A stretch of DNA of 64,000 nt. Source: Castor canadensis (Eukaryota > Chordata > Mammalia > Rodentia > Castoridae). Both the position numbers and the translations under genes were made by a program. The notes below the pieces were generated by a model that made no database searches, was not told the DNA's origin, and saw nothing but the letters and a program-made list of their open reading frames with translations. The stretch is from contig NC_133389.1 of NCBI RefSeq assembly GCF_047511655.1, forward strand, positions 150,737,973 to 150,801,972. Reading direction: 5' to 3'. Below, one piece after another: positions 35,101-49,763 of this stretch (within the stretch, counting starts at the first letter, position 1; every line of letters begins with the position of its first letter).

Positions 35101-38100
35101 CAGGCTCAAAGATACCCCTTTGGATGTTATCTTACAAAAATATGTATGACTGACAGGGTATTTACAACTCAAAGGGGATTTATTGCTCTAGAGATGGCTT
35201 GGGGCTGTGCTGAGGAAGTAGGATGTCTGTTTGTTGAAGAAAAAAATAGTCCTGTGGAGAGTTATTTTTTTGTTGCTAGCCTGCCTCAAGGAAAGAGAGG
35301 AGAATAATCTAAGTTGTGTGGTATGCCCAACCTTCCATTCCATGACTATGCCATGAGAGGAGAGAGATGATTGTACTGGCTTCTCAAAGGCTGTCATTCC
35401 CCTTCACCCCTCAGAGTGTGAGAACCTGGACATCTTGAGGATGAATCTAGGATTTTAAAATTATATGTGTATATAGATACAGATGTATACAGAGTTGTAA
35501 AAAAAATTTAATTTGTACTGTATAGTACAAATGATTTAAGGGATTTGTTTTTCAAAGTTAATTTTTGCCTATAAGCAATTTTTGTCCTAGTCCCAAAGAT
35601 GAGTCTCCTCTGATTACAGTAAGGCAAAACAAGAACAAGAAACCTGGCATTTTAATTCCAAGCAAAGACACTTACCATGGGGCTTTCTCTTTACACATTC
35701 ACTTCACAATTACAAATAGAGCTTATGCTACCTATATCCAGTTATTGGTGGACACCTCCTTTATTCAACACAGCTCACACAGATCTGGTAGATTCAAACA
35801 GACCATTCTTTCCTAATGTTACTGAAAAGTATAGAGTTGATATATACCTCTGTTCTTGCATCCAGTGAGAGAAGAATTCAGACAAGATGTGAAAATACAG
35901 TAAAAATGGTAGTAAAGCTTATTAGGAAAGGAATTTTACATAACAGGGTAAAAGTGAGAAGAAATGGGAGAAAGTGGAGAAATACTTCCTTATCCCCATG
36001 CAGGAAATGGGGATAAAGATTCAAAATGGTGGTCTTCATCTCTGGTCTTATCCTTTCCAAACTGAGGGGAATACACATGGTCATTAAGATATTGAATGGG
36101 GGTGGCTAAGATGGGTGCTAAAACAGGGAGGTGTCATCCAGGCCTATTCAAATCATAGAGACAACAGGGGTACTTTAGGACTTCCATTTGCTAGACATGT
36201 CTTTGATTCTTTTGTCCATCCAATCATCCAAGGAGACTTGGAGTTTATGAACATTTCAAAGAGAAAAGAGGATGCAGACAGTCCTGAATTGTAGATAGTT
36301 CTTGTAACTTAAACATCTAAAAGGAGATCGTATGAAGTGGCTAGTTGCTCTAGCTCTTTAGTTTTTGCTTTCTAGTTTCAATATCTGAGACTGGCCCCTT
36401 TAATATTTATTAAAATAATATAATTTCCCTGTCTCCACATCTGTTTATCCTGCCCCATCCATCACTCATGGCTAACTGCTACCTAACACTGAACCCTAGA
36501 AGTTGGTCTGTTTAGAAAGCTAAAGTAATCTGAGTGCCCTCAGACACCTAGGACAGTAAGCACATAACATGGTTGTTTGGGATCTCTGCCTGAATGCAAA
36601 CTGGTTTTGTCCATCTGCAGAGAATGGCAGAAGATCCAAACAAAAAGAGGCTGACATTCCAAGGAGAGAGGACTAGATGGATCACCCCTGTGACCCTGAA
36701 TGATCTTCTGGAGCTGAGAACCAATTTCCCGAAAGCCCCACTCATCATGGGAAACACTACAGTGGGTAGGTGGTCATTACACATGCTTTTTAGTTTAGAT
36801 TCATTAACCTAGACATCTGTGTCCCTTCTTAAACTCTTTAAGTGCAAATTCATTTTTATTAATAATACTCATGGTATCATTAGGAAAGTTTTGTTGTTTT
36901 CTTTTGCAAATCAGTAATGTAAGTCACAGTTTTCTCTCAAGCTTATAGTAAATGACATCTATTAATATCCATTGTCTTCTCTTTCTAATTACTTTAAATT
37001 TCTCCCCTTAAGGACCCAGCATTAAATTTAAAGATGAATTCCATCCAGTTTTTATATCTCCACTTGGACTTCCAGAACTATATTTTGTGAACACCACAGA
37101 TGATGGTAAGTGCCTTCTTTTTCAAGTAAGATATAACCATTGGCTATTGGGAGCTATTTGTCAGTAATCAATGACAAGAACTGGACAATTTTGAGCATTT
37201 CACAGAACATCTGGCTCATTTATTCATTCAAAGTGATTTACTAAGTACTTACTCTATGTCCTCTCATGGGTTGCCCCAAGATCTGCCTCCATCTCAAGCA
37301 GTAGCTGGACCACTTTAGATGCAGAGACAGCTGAGTGCCTGGATGACTGAATACAGGCAAACATTTCCCCAAGTGGCCATGTGCAACCAGGGTGCCCTGG
37401 CGCTCTCTACTTAAGGTCTTTCAAATAAGCTGAGCCTCTGATGGATGGGGTCAGGCCAATCCCTGAGATGCCATCAAAGAATCTGTTCTATTGTTCTGGT
37501 GCAATGAACTTGGCTTCTTCATAATGGCCTAATCTCTGCAGCAGCCACACTTTCCTTGGCCCCAACTTTACACACTTCTTTTCTGGGAAAAATACAAGTC
37601 TTTCAACACTTCCTGCTCTGCTTTTTACTCCCAGTTCTCACAACAAGCCTAGCTAAAAGCAGCCAGCAAAACCCACACCACAGCCTGAATCTTGGGCTGC
37701 CTTGGAATTTCCTCGGACAAATTAATTAATTGGTCCCCGTTAAGCTTAGCCTCCCACAAAGTCTTAGAGAATGGACAAAATGTAGACAAATTCTTGCCAC
37801 AATGTAACATGAATGGCCTATAGTCCAGTTCCTGATAGAGTCCTCATTGCCACCTGAATCCTCATGAGTCTGTCTTTCACTGTCTGCATTCTGGTCTCCT
37901 GATCTCCCACAATAATTGTCCATTAAGTTCTTCTTCCAGCATTCTAAGCTTTTTCTAGCCTGCTTCTCCAAACTCTTCCAAATTCCTCCTGCAAGCCAGT
38001 TCTAAAGGCTTCTGAACAACACTGTCAGACAGTCAAAGCAATGTCCATACTCCTTGGCATCAAATTTCTGTATTAGGCAGGTTTTCATCACTGTAACAAA

Positions 38101-38864
38101 ATATCTGAGAGAAAGAACTTGAAAGGAGGAAAGATTTATTTTGACCCACTGTTCAGAGGTTTCAGTCCATCATGGCAGAGAGAGTATAGTGGCACAGGAC
38201 AGGTCACATCATGGTGGCCAGGAAGCAGGGAGCTAGAATGCCTATACTAGCTGGCTTTCCCCTTTTCCTCCTTCTAGTCCATCTGGACCCCAGTCTGTGG
38301 GATGGTATCACCCATATTCAGGATTAGTTAATCCTCTCTAGAAATACCCTCACAGCCACACACAGAAGTGTCTTTTACAAATCCCTCAGGCACTTCTCAA
38401 TCCAATCAAAATGACAATCAAGATTAACCATCACAAGAATAAAGCAAATTACCAGGAATATTTTTCATTATATTTGGTTGTTGTCATTCTAAGTAAACTT
38501 AGAAAAAGAAGATATACTTAAAAAAATTGTTTCCATGCAACTTTATCTTGTTAAAGTTCACTTTAAGCTTATGTTCCACTCTGTTATTTTCAGGGGTGAC
38601 AATAGGGGCAGGATACAGCCTGGCCCAGTTGAATGATGCTCTACGTTTTATTGTTTCGGAGCAACCAAAAGAGAAGACCAAGACATATCATGCTCTCCTA
38701 AAGCATCTGAGGACACTTGCGGGAGCCCAGATTAGGAACATGGCCGTATGTTCTCTGTTGTGAGATAAAATAAGCCACAGTGATGAACAGTCAGTTTTGT
38801 TCGTGTTAACAAATATTCTGAAGAGAAGTCCTAAGTCAATGTTGTCCAAGTTTCTACAATATGA

Positions 38865-38914
<50 letters not shown>

Positions 38915-41900
38915 TATATTTGAAGTGGTAGGTATCACACTGTATGTATACATATGTGTCCAAAGTGAGGGATTCATTCTATAATAAGATTATGACACTG
39001 GAGTTAGAAGATTTCCAAATTCTAGTTCCAGTCACCTGTGAATTGTTTGATCTTAGAGAAGACACTTGATCTCTTTAAGACACTGTCTCTTGATTTGGAA
39101 ATTAAAGACCAGTCAAATGGACTGTCTCCTAAGGTCCTGTCCAGCTCTGACAGTTTGTGAAATGTTTCTTATTCAAGTGATAGCAAATACAGCCCACATT
39201 TCCCAAATGCCTTTTTATGGCTCATTCTCCTCTTAGACCTTTGCACCAAGGTCAATTTCTAAACGTGTATCCCACATGTGCATTCTTGGATTCCTCCCAG
39301 TTTTCTAGTTGTATAGTTTATCGGGGTGTCCTCATTATTTAGGATTTAAGAGTAATTGGTTCAAACCATTCCCCATTGCAAAGTTTGGTGGGGGTCAGGT
39401 GGCAATACATTTCTCTTGATTGTCTCTGCCCTTCTGCTGATCTTCAGTGTCTGCCATGTGTTCTCACCTCCTGCATCTTACGTCCATTTTCTCAATGACG
39501 CTGATCCTCTCAATATCCACTTGTCCCCAAAAAGCCCCCCAAAGACTCATTGATCAAGCCTATGTGAAGCAGCCTTTCGTGAAGGCTGAAGGTGACAGAG
39601 GGGCATTCTATTTCACAGCAGTACCACAGCCATTCTGAATGTGAGAATGGCTCTGCCCTAGTCCTATGGAGTTTACTTGGGCTTCAGGCTCTTCACCCTT
39701 CATGGTTGGACACTCTGTCCCCTCTTTGGCCATACCTTCTCTTCTCTTACCGTAACCTGCTGGCTCCAACTCCCAAATTCTTATTCATTTCCCTTTTTGT
39801 CTATCTTCATAAATAAACATGCATATCAAGAAATGCTCCCCAAAAAAACCCCACAAATGCATAGTAGGGACAGTTTCCAAAGCAATTCCTTCTTGTTAAA
39901 ATTCAGAAGAGGAATATTTTCTTAACCTACAAGTTTGGATGGGGTCAAGAGTGGGAACCTGGTACTATATGTTGTCTGAATCTATCTAGCTGCCTCCAGA
40001 CTCTGTCAGATCTTTCTGTGAAGCAAAGAAGAAAATTAAAAACTTACACAAGATATTTGTTTAAATAATTCCTTGTCACATAACTAAGTGAAACTTTTTT
40101 AATGTCACGCTCTTTTATTTAGACTTTAGGAGGACACGTGGTGAGTCGGCCTAATTTTTCTGACCTAAATCCCATTTTAGCAGCAGGAAATGCTACTATC
40201 AATCTGATATCTAAAGGTAAGAGAGCAAGCTCCAGGCATATCTATTCTGTACTTATCCCCATGAGTTATGCAGCTGCTGTGTAAATTATGAACAAGGGGC
40301 CCAAGAATATCTGCTTTAGCCTCCTGTGCTATGTCTACATTACCTCAGACCTAAGGAACAAACTGTCAACTATCCTGCTCTCCGGATGTTCTGTGTCTTC
40401 TAGGTCAGATACTTTATTATACCCAACAATTTTTCTTATATTATGATATTAATGAGATCGCCCTCTGTCTTTAAAGGTTTATGGTATGTTTCATCCCACA
40501 GTTTCATAGGTGGCAATTTTTCTTATAGGACTTCATTTTAAACTAAATCACTCTTCAGAGGAATATTGCTCATTACTTCTCTCTTTATTCAAAGACAGGT
40601 TGAGTTTTGTGTAGAGAAAATGATTTAAACTTAAGGAAACAAAAACAAGCTTATTTGTAATGCTACTGATATGTTTTTGAGTAAAAAATTTTAATGTGGT
40701 TCAAAAGAACATGATAAACTTTTTAAGTGTATGTAAACATGTATATATATAATTTTACACATATATGTGTATATATCATCATATATGTATCATATATATA
40801 TAAAGAGACCCATTCTGCCACTAATTCTTCCTCACATAACCTCTCTGATCTCAGTTTTCCTTTTGTGAAATGTAAACATTATAGTAGGTTGTTTCCAAAT
40901 AACTTTAAAAATCTTTGAAACCAAATTTTATAAGTGGCATCTAATGAATTATGAGAATCTGGGAAGACTTTTCAGCTTATCTGGTCCAACCCTATCATTC
41001 TGCAGGCTAGGACCCCAGAGCATCTGCAACTTGTCCCATTTGGAACTACAGTCCTCTGTTCTAGCTCCCAGTCTATAGGCTCTCTTTCCACCATATACAT
41101 AGAGCATTTTCTGCATATTCTATCAATTTGATAAGCTCATCCTAATTTCCTCCAACAGAAGGAAAACGGCAGATTCCTTTAAATGGCCCTTTCCTTGAGG
41201 GATCACCTGAGGCCAGCCTGCGATCAGAAGAGGTGGTTTTGTCCATTTATATTCCATACTCTACTCAGGTGAGGCTCCTAACCATGCCAGCCCCTAGGAA
41301 ACCACATTCACCCTGTCAGACAGGCTTCCAGAAGGAAGCCAACTGCCCTGGGAGGGGTGCATTCCCAGATGACCATTTGATTTGCCCCCCTATCAGGACC
41401 ACAGTAAGACTCAGGCACTTTGTCTTCATGGCTCCCTTCCTCTATAAAAAAAATAAAATAAAATATCTACTATGATTGTGTTTGTATAGAGATGAATATA
41501 GTCCTAGCTGCATTGCTATATTTACTTAGTTATTTTGATTTTAAAATAAATTTTAAAAATATATTTCTGTTAGCCCCTAAAAGTTTCCTGGTCCCTATCC
41601 CTGTCTCTCTAGGGTACATTGGTCCTACAAAAAAAAGAACCTTTCATGTGAGTGGAATTTTTGGTTTCAGATAAATATGCATTTCAGCCAAGATTGTGTA
41701 CACTTTAGTCAACATCAGCTATAGGAAGTTTCTAATAAACTAGGAGGGCCAGTGACAGGGGAACCCTGCCCTGGAGTTGTGTAAAGGGGAGCAACAGAAG
41801 GCAGGGTCCAGCATAGAAGATGACAGCCTCTAAATCCGAGGAGAGATGGGGATGACCATTCCAGACACGAGAACTATGGGGGGATGGAGCCAGGGAGCAG

Positions 41901-44900
41901 GGTGGAGCAGCCAGGAAAATGACTAGATTCCACCATCAAATGTACCAGTTGCTACAAGGAGTTTATCTTTTAGCAGATGGCCACCTTCAAAGGCTTAAAG
42001 CAAGGTAAAATGTAAATGAAAGAGGTATTTTAAGAACACTGATCCAGTAGAAAAAGAGGATATATTGACTGTGGGAGGAGTGAAGGTAGAAGGATCAGTT
42101 AGGAGGCCAAGGCAGGAATTCAGGTAGGAGAGGGTAATGAGCACTGCCAGCATGATGGCGAGCTAAGTCCCCACCAAACAGTGTGGCAAATGTGATCCGT
42201 GTTTGTCAAACACTTCTTTATCATCAGCGCTTTCTATGTCAAAAATGACTCATGTTAGACAGGGCCCAGGTGCCAGGACTGCATCTCCCTCACCCCCACG
42301 AAGATGGGGGCCACAGGCCCATGTTCAGGACTCCATTGTTAAACACTAATGATGAGATTCTGCCTAGAATGGCAGGTATAGACCTAGGAAGAACTTTGGA
42401 AATCACATGTTTCAGTGATTCTCAGCTGTTTTTTGTTTTTCAGTAGGCACTCTTCTTTCAAATAAAATTTACATAGAACACAAAACTAAAACAGATACAA
42501 GTGAAGATGCAGTTGTGTCTGAGAGGCTTCTCACCTCCTGACCTTCCCCTCATCCCAGTACCCCCTAAAGCATCATCTGATCCAACCCAATCTCATTTTA
42601 AAGAAAATTCAAACCCAAATAATTTAACTCACTTTCCCAAGGCAACAGGTGGCAGATTCAGAGTTAAAAGGCAGAGCTTGGAGTATATACATAGACTCTG
42701 GAGCACCCTGCCTGGGTTTGAATCCCAGCTCTGCCACTTACTATATGACCTGCTCAAGTTACTAACATCTGTTTTCTCATTGGTAAATTGGAAATGAGTA
42801 GAGTTAATTAAGGATTAAATATTAGCACCTATGAAGGACATATGACAGCACTCACATAGAAAATATAGTCACTAACAATGCCTATGTAGTAAGTCATTCA
42901 CAGGATCCTTTTCACTATAAATATCCATCAAAGTCATTGCTGTGTGGCAGACACCAGAGACCCGTGCTAAACATTCCGAGTGTTTCTATCTCCAGTGGCA
43001 CTTTGTATCGGGGCTCCGACTGGCTCAGCGTCAGGAAAATGCCTTTGCCATTGTCAATGCTGGCATGAGTGTGAAGTTTGCAGATGGCACAAACACAATC
43101 AAGGACATCCAAATGTTCTACGGAAGCGTTGGCCTCACCGTTGTCTCTGCAAGCCAAACCTGCAGACAGCTCACTGGGAGGTGTGTCATAGCACATCTGG
43201 GACAAGAAACAGGCCTTCTATCTTTTAAGTTTTGTTAATAAAAATAGTACTTGGGGAATTTTTTCTGGTATAGATGTATATATATATATAATTCATATTC
43301 ATATATATGTACATATATATGATATATATAATTCAAGCACTGGAGAAGTACCTAAAGACAATACAAGCCATCTAAAAGCTAAGCCTTCAAGGTACAGTGA
43401 TTTTTTTCATTGCAGGTTTTTGTAATAAGATAATTACACAAATTTCATGGTTTGAGTAGATATTATCTTTAAGTAATTAATCTGTTATATAAGTAACTGT
43501 CTCTTGAAAATAAAGAGATTTGAAATGTCCTTAGGCACATAAAGAAGATAAAATAGTCAAACAGGTTAGCCAGCCTTGCTCCAGTCCCTCTTATCACCCT
43601 GATATCTGGAAAGCAGGTTTTGAGAAATTCTTCCAACTAGTGCTTTTGCAGTCATTTCTCCTTGTCCATTTATGTTCATTATCAATAATTGGAATTTTGG
43701 GCAAATTTTGTCTCAGATACTAAAATAAACCCATGCTTTTCAATCAATGATGTAGAAACTTCCATTTGTGAAATATTTTCCAACTGTCTCAATAACTTGG
43801 TCATTTATCATATTTTATATGGTAGTGTGTGTATCAGCCATACATCAGTGAACAAGTCAGGCAAAGGTCCAAATCTCAGAAAACTTTTATATTTTTTTAG
43901 TAGATTTTTTTCTTCTTTTACCCATACTATTGGAGGTAAATCCATATTCCCAGCTCATGAAGTTAAAAACAATAAAGGAGGCCTCATCAAAGAATATTTG
44001 GGAACCACTACATCAGATGCTAAGAAAAACTAATGAACTATTTTAAGGATGTTTTGTTTTGATTTCAAAGGTAGCCACAGTTGCAACCCATCTTTCCTTG
44101 GCCTATCTATTTAGTGTCTGTCCATCTGTCTATATGTCTTAGTACACTTTCTGCTACTACAACAAAATACCTGACTGGGTAATTTATAAAGCAAAGAGTT
44201 TTACTTGGGTTTATGGTTCTGGAGGCTGCAAGTCTAAGAGCCCAGCACCAGCAAGGGCCTCTTCCTCCTCCAGTTCACGGCAGAAAGTAGAAACGCGAGT
44301 GAGCATTTGTAGAAGACAGGGAACAGACCACACCACATCTCTGCCTCTCTGTGAGATGTTGGCATTCTTCCCACCAGGCAATGGGATGACCACATGCTGA
44401 GTGATGCATGCCGGTGGGTCCTGGATGAAATCCTCATCCAGCCGGACGCCAAGGGCGGAATGGTGGAGTACCGGCGGGCGCTCCTCGTCAGCCTGCTCTT
44501 CAAATTCTACCTCAAAGTGCGGCGAGGACTGAATAAAATGGTAAAGTCCTCTGGGTGTCTGGGTGCCTTGACTTCCCAAATGTGAGTCTGCATACGAAGC
44601 ACTTGCCAAGCCTGGCTTGGAAGATGCACTCTATGCACCTGGGATGGGGCCTACCTGCCCTGCTTCCTGCCTCCAGTGGCTTTCTCCTTCCCTCCCTCTT
44701 CCTTCACTCTGGGTTCTCAAAGAGGACAGCTTTGTTATTCCTTATGCCTGTAATCTGTGGGGCAGATGCTAATAGGCAACAGGAAGTTGACCTACAATAG
44801 TGACAAGCCAGGGCTGAAGACATGGCTCAAGTGCTTAAAGCATCTTCCGACTAAAAATGAAATAAATAGCAAAAAACATCAGTAAATAAATCATATCTTT

Positions 44901-47360
44901 TCCTTTTTGAAAGAAAAATTTGTTATTAAAACAGTACTTTAATATTTAGAAAATGTGAATGTAGTCGAAAAGGAGGTGGGAAGAGTCACTTGGAATCCCA
45001 TCACCCGTGTTCAACCAATGTTGGTAACTTAGTGTCCATTCTTCTAAACCCTTCTGCATAGATGTGTATGTATGTGTATGCATGTGTGTGTGTACACTTA
45101 TAGCTGCTTCATATGGCTTCGTTCTTTCACTTAGTAGCATAAATGTCTTTCATTGTCATTAAATATTTTTAACATCGCAACGTGATAGTTACATGGCATG
45201 TTTGTGGATAGATGTGCCATTATTTAATACATTCCTTACTTTTAGACATTTAAATTGTTTCCAGTTTCCTGTTATCTATATCTTTCTTACCTAGCCCCAG
45301 GTGAATATAACCTCTAAGCAGTGCTTCGCAGAAGATAGAGCATGCCAAGGAGTATCTGTTTGGTAACCCTACTCTACAAACCCTAGTCATCTACAAACCC
45401 TAGTCTACAAACCCTAGTCTACAAACCCTAGTCTACAAACCCTAGTCTACAAACCCTAGTCATCTACAAACCCTAGTCTACAAACCCTACTCTACAAACC
45501 CTACTCTACAAACCCTAGTCATCTACAAACCCTAGTCTACAAACCCTAGTCTACAAACCCTAGTCTACAAACCCTAGTCTACAAACCCTACTCTATAAAC
45601 CCTACTCTATAAACCCTACTCTATAAACCCTAGTCTACAAACCCTAATCTACAAACCCTAGTCATCTACAAACCCTAGTCTACAAACCCTAGTCTACAAA
45701 CCCTAGTCTACAAACCCTACTCTACAAACCCTACTCTACAAACCCTAGTCTACAAACCCTAGTCTACAAAGCCTACTCTACAAACCCTAGTCTACAAAGC
45801 CTACTCTACAAACTGGCTCAAATATAGCAAATAAGTACACCTAGATTTCTTTAATAACTGAGAGGTTTGCTCTGTTAGTTCAGCTAGTCCTTCCTATTAT
45901 TTTGTTAACATTTATTAGTATCATTATTATTATATTCTAGTATATATTATTAGTCATTCTATTATGCATTATATAACATATTCAATGTACAAATATATAA
46001 TAGACATATCTATATGTAATAAATGTTTTTATTTAGTATCTATTATGCATTCTTGCATATTTGCTTATATATTACATATTCTATTATATTACACATTCTA
46101 TCATTACAGAATAATTAAAAATACAGAGAAACAAAAAATTTAAAATCAACTGTAATCCAATAATACTATTATAACAACTATCAACATCTTGGAATATATA
46201 CTTTTATATGTCTTATATTCTATATAAGTATATTTTCACATTTTTACACAATTGGAATCAGACTGTGCACAAATTTTTATAAACCACACTTCTCACTTAA
46301 CTATATTCCCTACTTAACTATATTTTTCAGTGTCCATAAATATATATCTACAAAATCATTTTCTATGATTGCAGATTTTTATGTCTGATATACAATAATT
46401 GGTTTAGCCATTCTCCATTGTTAGATATTTAGTTTAATCCTGCTTTCTTCACTATTGCAAGTAATCTGCAATCAAACATCCTTGCAAATTAATTTTCCCT
46501 CACTCTCCTTGAATGCTTCTTTGAAGTATGTGACCAGAGGATTGGCCTGGGTTTGAAAGCACAGCCTCCATTACAAGCATACATATTTCCACTCATCCAA
46601 AAAGAGACCTGTCAAGAAGAGAAGTCTTCACTTCTTGAAAAAGACATTTACCTTTATGTGTGCATAAATATTATTCTTCAAATAACTGCTAGTGGTTTAG
46701 TGATCTGGAAACTCAGGGCTTTCTCGCAGCAGAACTACAATCTAAGTAAGATCTTAGAAAATAGCTTAGATAACTCTTATATCTTCATGTTTTCCCAAGT
46801 TTGTAGCTCAGATTGCAAAATTAACTATGAAATCATCTTCTTTTCAGGACCCCCACAAGTTTCCTGATATCCCAGAAACATTCATGAGTGCTCTAGAAGA
46901 CTTCCCCATAGAAACACCCCAAGGAATTCAAATGTTCCAGGTTGGTGGTTAGGGCTTTTTATCTGTCTATGCACTCAGATGTATGCATCATACATACATC
47001 TCCTTCCTTTCAATAGCTATTTATTTATTACCAGCAAAAACAGAGTCTATAAAAGCCAGCTAATGCTATCTATTGTCACTCACACAGTATTTGCTTGGTT
47101 TAGCTACCTTGCTTTTGCTCAAGGCTACACAAGAATTAGATTCTGAATCTATTTCAGATTCCTTTTTTATCTATTTCTAATTCCTTTTTTTTTGGCCAAT
47201 GTGTTTTTCCTTTAAAAACCTGACTCAATATTAATGCCTCTAGAAAGCCTTCTTTGCTTTATTATAACCACCCTGAACCTCCCAGGAGCTTGTGTATTTT
47301 CATGATGTAAATCATTCTTCAATGTTATGTAAAGTAGAGCATATTATTTTCATGTGTATT

Positions 47361-47399
<39 letters not shown>

Positions 47400-49699
47400 A
47401 TTCCTCTGTGAGACTGTAATAGAATTCTTGATGTCTTCTTTGGGAGAGAGGAAGGGGGAAAGGAGAGAGGAAGGGGGGGTTATAACCAGACTATATTGCT
47501 TACCATAGTTATCAAGGGATATTTATTAACCTTGATTCACAGATAGGTATCCAATTTGCCTATAATTATTCTTGACTTGTGAGTTAGCCAGATATATCAG
47601 ACACAGTTTTCAGAGCATGAGAACTTCTAGTATAAAATAGCATTCTTTGAGTCTTATATAATGCCTTTTTAATTGTATCCTCTAGCATTATAGATGTAAG
47701 ACTGTACATACCTCTGTGAATGCAAAATATCTTATACCTGCTTTATGATGCATAGAAATGACTACACTTAATCAGTGCTGTTTTTAATTATGTTATCTAG
47801 AATATTTTCTTTCCAGATGATGGTTGAGACAGCCAATTTAAAAAAAATAGTACCAGGTACCACAACAGCAACTCTCTAGCTGTCTCTGGGGGTTTGTTTA
47901 TTACTTTTTTTAATGGAGTGTGCTGGTATCTATAAATTTGTTCAGATGACTGCAGAACATGGAAAAGCAGTTTCTGCTATTGATGCATAGCATACTGCTA
48001 TTATTGGGTTTTTTATATAAGGATAAATATATATACATATATAATTTGAATTTTTATATGTTTTGAATTTTTTATATAACTTGAAATTTTAGCTGTGCTG
48101 TCAACTTTGGAAAAAAGTATCCTACTTTACCAGGTTAACTTGGCACTATATAGAGATCAATAGTCACATTGATCTAGAAACACTAAATTTAATTTTTTCC
48201 ATTTGCACAGGGGTAACATACCATATTAAATATGTAAGGTCCTATCTATGTGGATTTGATTACAGACACTAGTATTCTATAAATAATTTTTTAAGCTTGC
48301 TTTGTTTATTAACAGTGTGTGGATCCCTACCAACCTCCACAAGACCCAGTTGGACACCCAGTTATGCACCAGTCAGCCATTAAACACACCACAGGGGAAG
48401 CTATATTTGCTGATGACATCCCTCCCATTGACCAAGAGCTCTTCCTTGCTGTGGTCACCAGCACCAGAGCTCATGCAAAGATCATGTAAGGAAATAAATA
48501 ATGTTCCTATGTCATGGAAATGCATTCAGGTTTATATTCAAATGGAGATCTTATTACATATGTAAGTCATCTCCTCTTCTGGATGAGAACTGGTTATTTT
48601 TAAAGCATAGTTATGATGGAATCTATGGCCAAGAGTTCAAACATCTGTTAAATACTAATATTTTTCAACACAAGACTACTGCTCAATGATTTGGTTCTGA
48701 CACCCACTATAGTTTTTCCTTATTTGAGGAATCATTTACACTATACAGGGAACTTATCCCTGAAACCTTAATCCCCATCTTCCTATATTCCCTTCTAGAT
48801 CAATTGATACTTCAGAAGCTCTGGAAATTCCAGGTGTGGTTGATGTGATCACAGCAGAGGATGTTCCGGGAGATAATAACCATAATGGAGAGATTTTATA
48901 TGCACGGCATGAGGTGTGTGATTTGCATATGGCTTATTTTCCTGGAAATGTCAAAAATGATGATTGGTTATGACTATAACATCTACAGACTCATGTTTGC
49001 ATCACAAAGACTTATTGGAAGCCAAATGACTCTATCATAATGTGAAGGAAGTGAATTTTCATTTCCTCTTAAATAACAGCTGCCCTAGAAATTCTGATAG
49101 AAAGCCCTAAGTCCTCTAAAGAAAGGCTTCTAAATAGTTGAGAAAGTCACGGAAGCCATACAAAGCATAAGTCACTGAAAGAAAGCAGAGGCCAGGCATG
49201 GTGGTACACATTGTAATCCCAGCTACTTGGGAGGTAGAGATCGGAAAGATGGTAGTTGGAGGCTAGCCTAGGCAAAAATGTTACCAAGACCCCACCTCAA
49301 TTAACAAGCTTGGTATGGCAGTGTGTATCTGTAGTCCAAGCTATGGAAGGCATGGTCCCAGCTGGCCATAGACAAAAAACATGAGACCCTATTTGAAAAA
49401 TAACTAAAGCAAAAAAGGGATGGGGGCGTGAACCCTAGTACTGCCAGAAAAAGAGAAAGGAAGGAAGGAAAAGGAAGAAAGAAGACAAGAAAGGAGACAA
49501 AGCAAGAAAAGGAAGGGGCGGGGGGGAAGAGGAGAGGAGAGGAGAAGCAGAATTTCGGGTTGACTGGATCACTGTGTGTGCTGTGGGAATGATGAGGAAT
49601 TGGGTGGAGACAACAGAAGGCAGGTCATTGAAGTCAGAAATTAAATTCAACATCCAATTTTTGTGCCCCCTAATTCTCACTCAAGTTACTGGGGGTTTT

Positions 49700-49763
<64 letters not shown>

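Larger units (their letters stand above)
27452..36620 (+). other. AOX4: AOX4 intron 8, longest intron
   Basis: Of its 9.2 kb, 7.1 kb is the antisense L1 at 27917-35004 and about 0.7 kb is an LTR-like element (35818-36488). The remaining pieces show nothing recognised. Confidence 0.85.
37106..38593 (+). other. AOX4: AOX4 intron 10
   Basis: Mostly old repeats: an L2-like trace near 37215, an unclassified interspersed repeat at 37680-38045 and an LTR-like fragment at 38068-38437. Confidence 0.75.
38746..40122 (+). other. AOX4: AOX4 intron 11
   Basis: Contains a (TG)n run 124 bases after the donor and a MIR at 38995-39165; nothing recognised in 39170-40100. Confidence 0.8.

Noticed and set aside
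44211..44609. Minus-strand open reading frame of 132 codons over exon 15
   Set aside because: It is the shadow of GC-rich AOX4 exon 15 and the LTR fragment; no homology recognised.
45371..45811. CRISPR array or interstitial telomere repeat
   Set aside because: Units are direct tandem copies without unique spacers, in a mammalian intron; the vertebrate TTAGGG repeat itself is absent.
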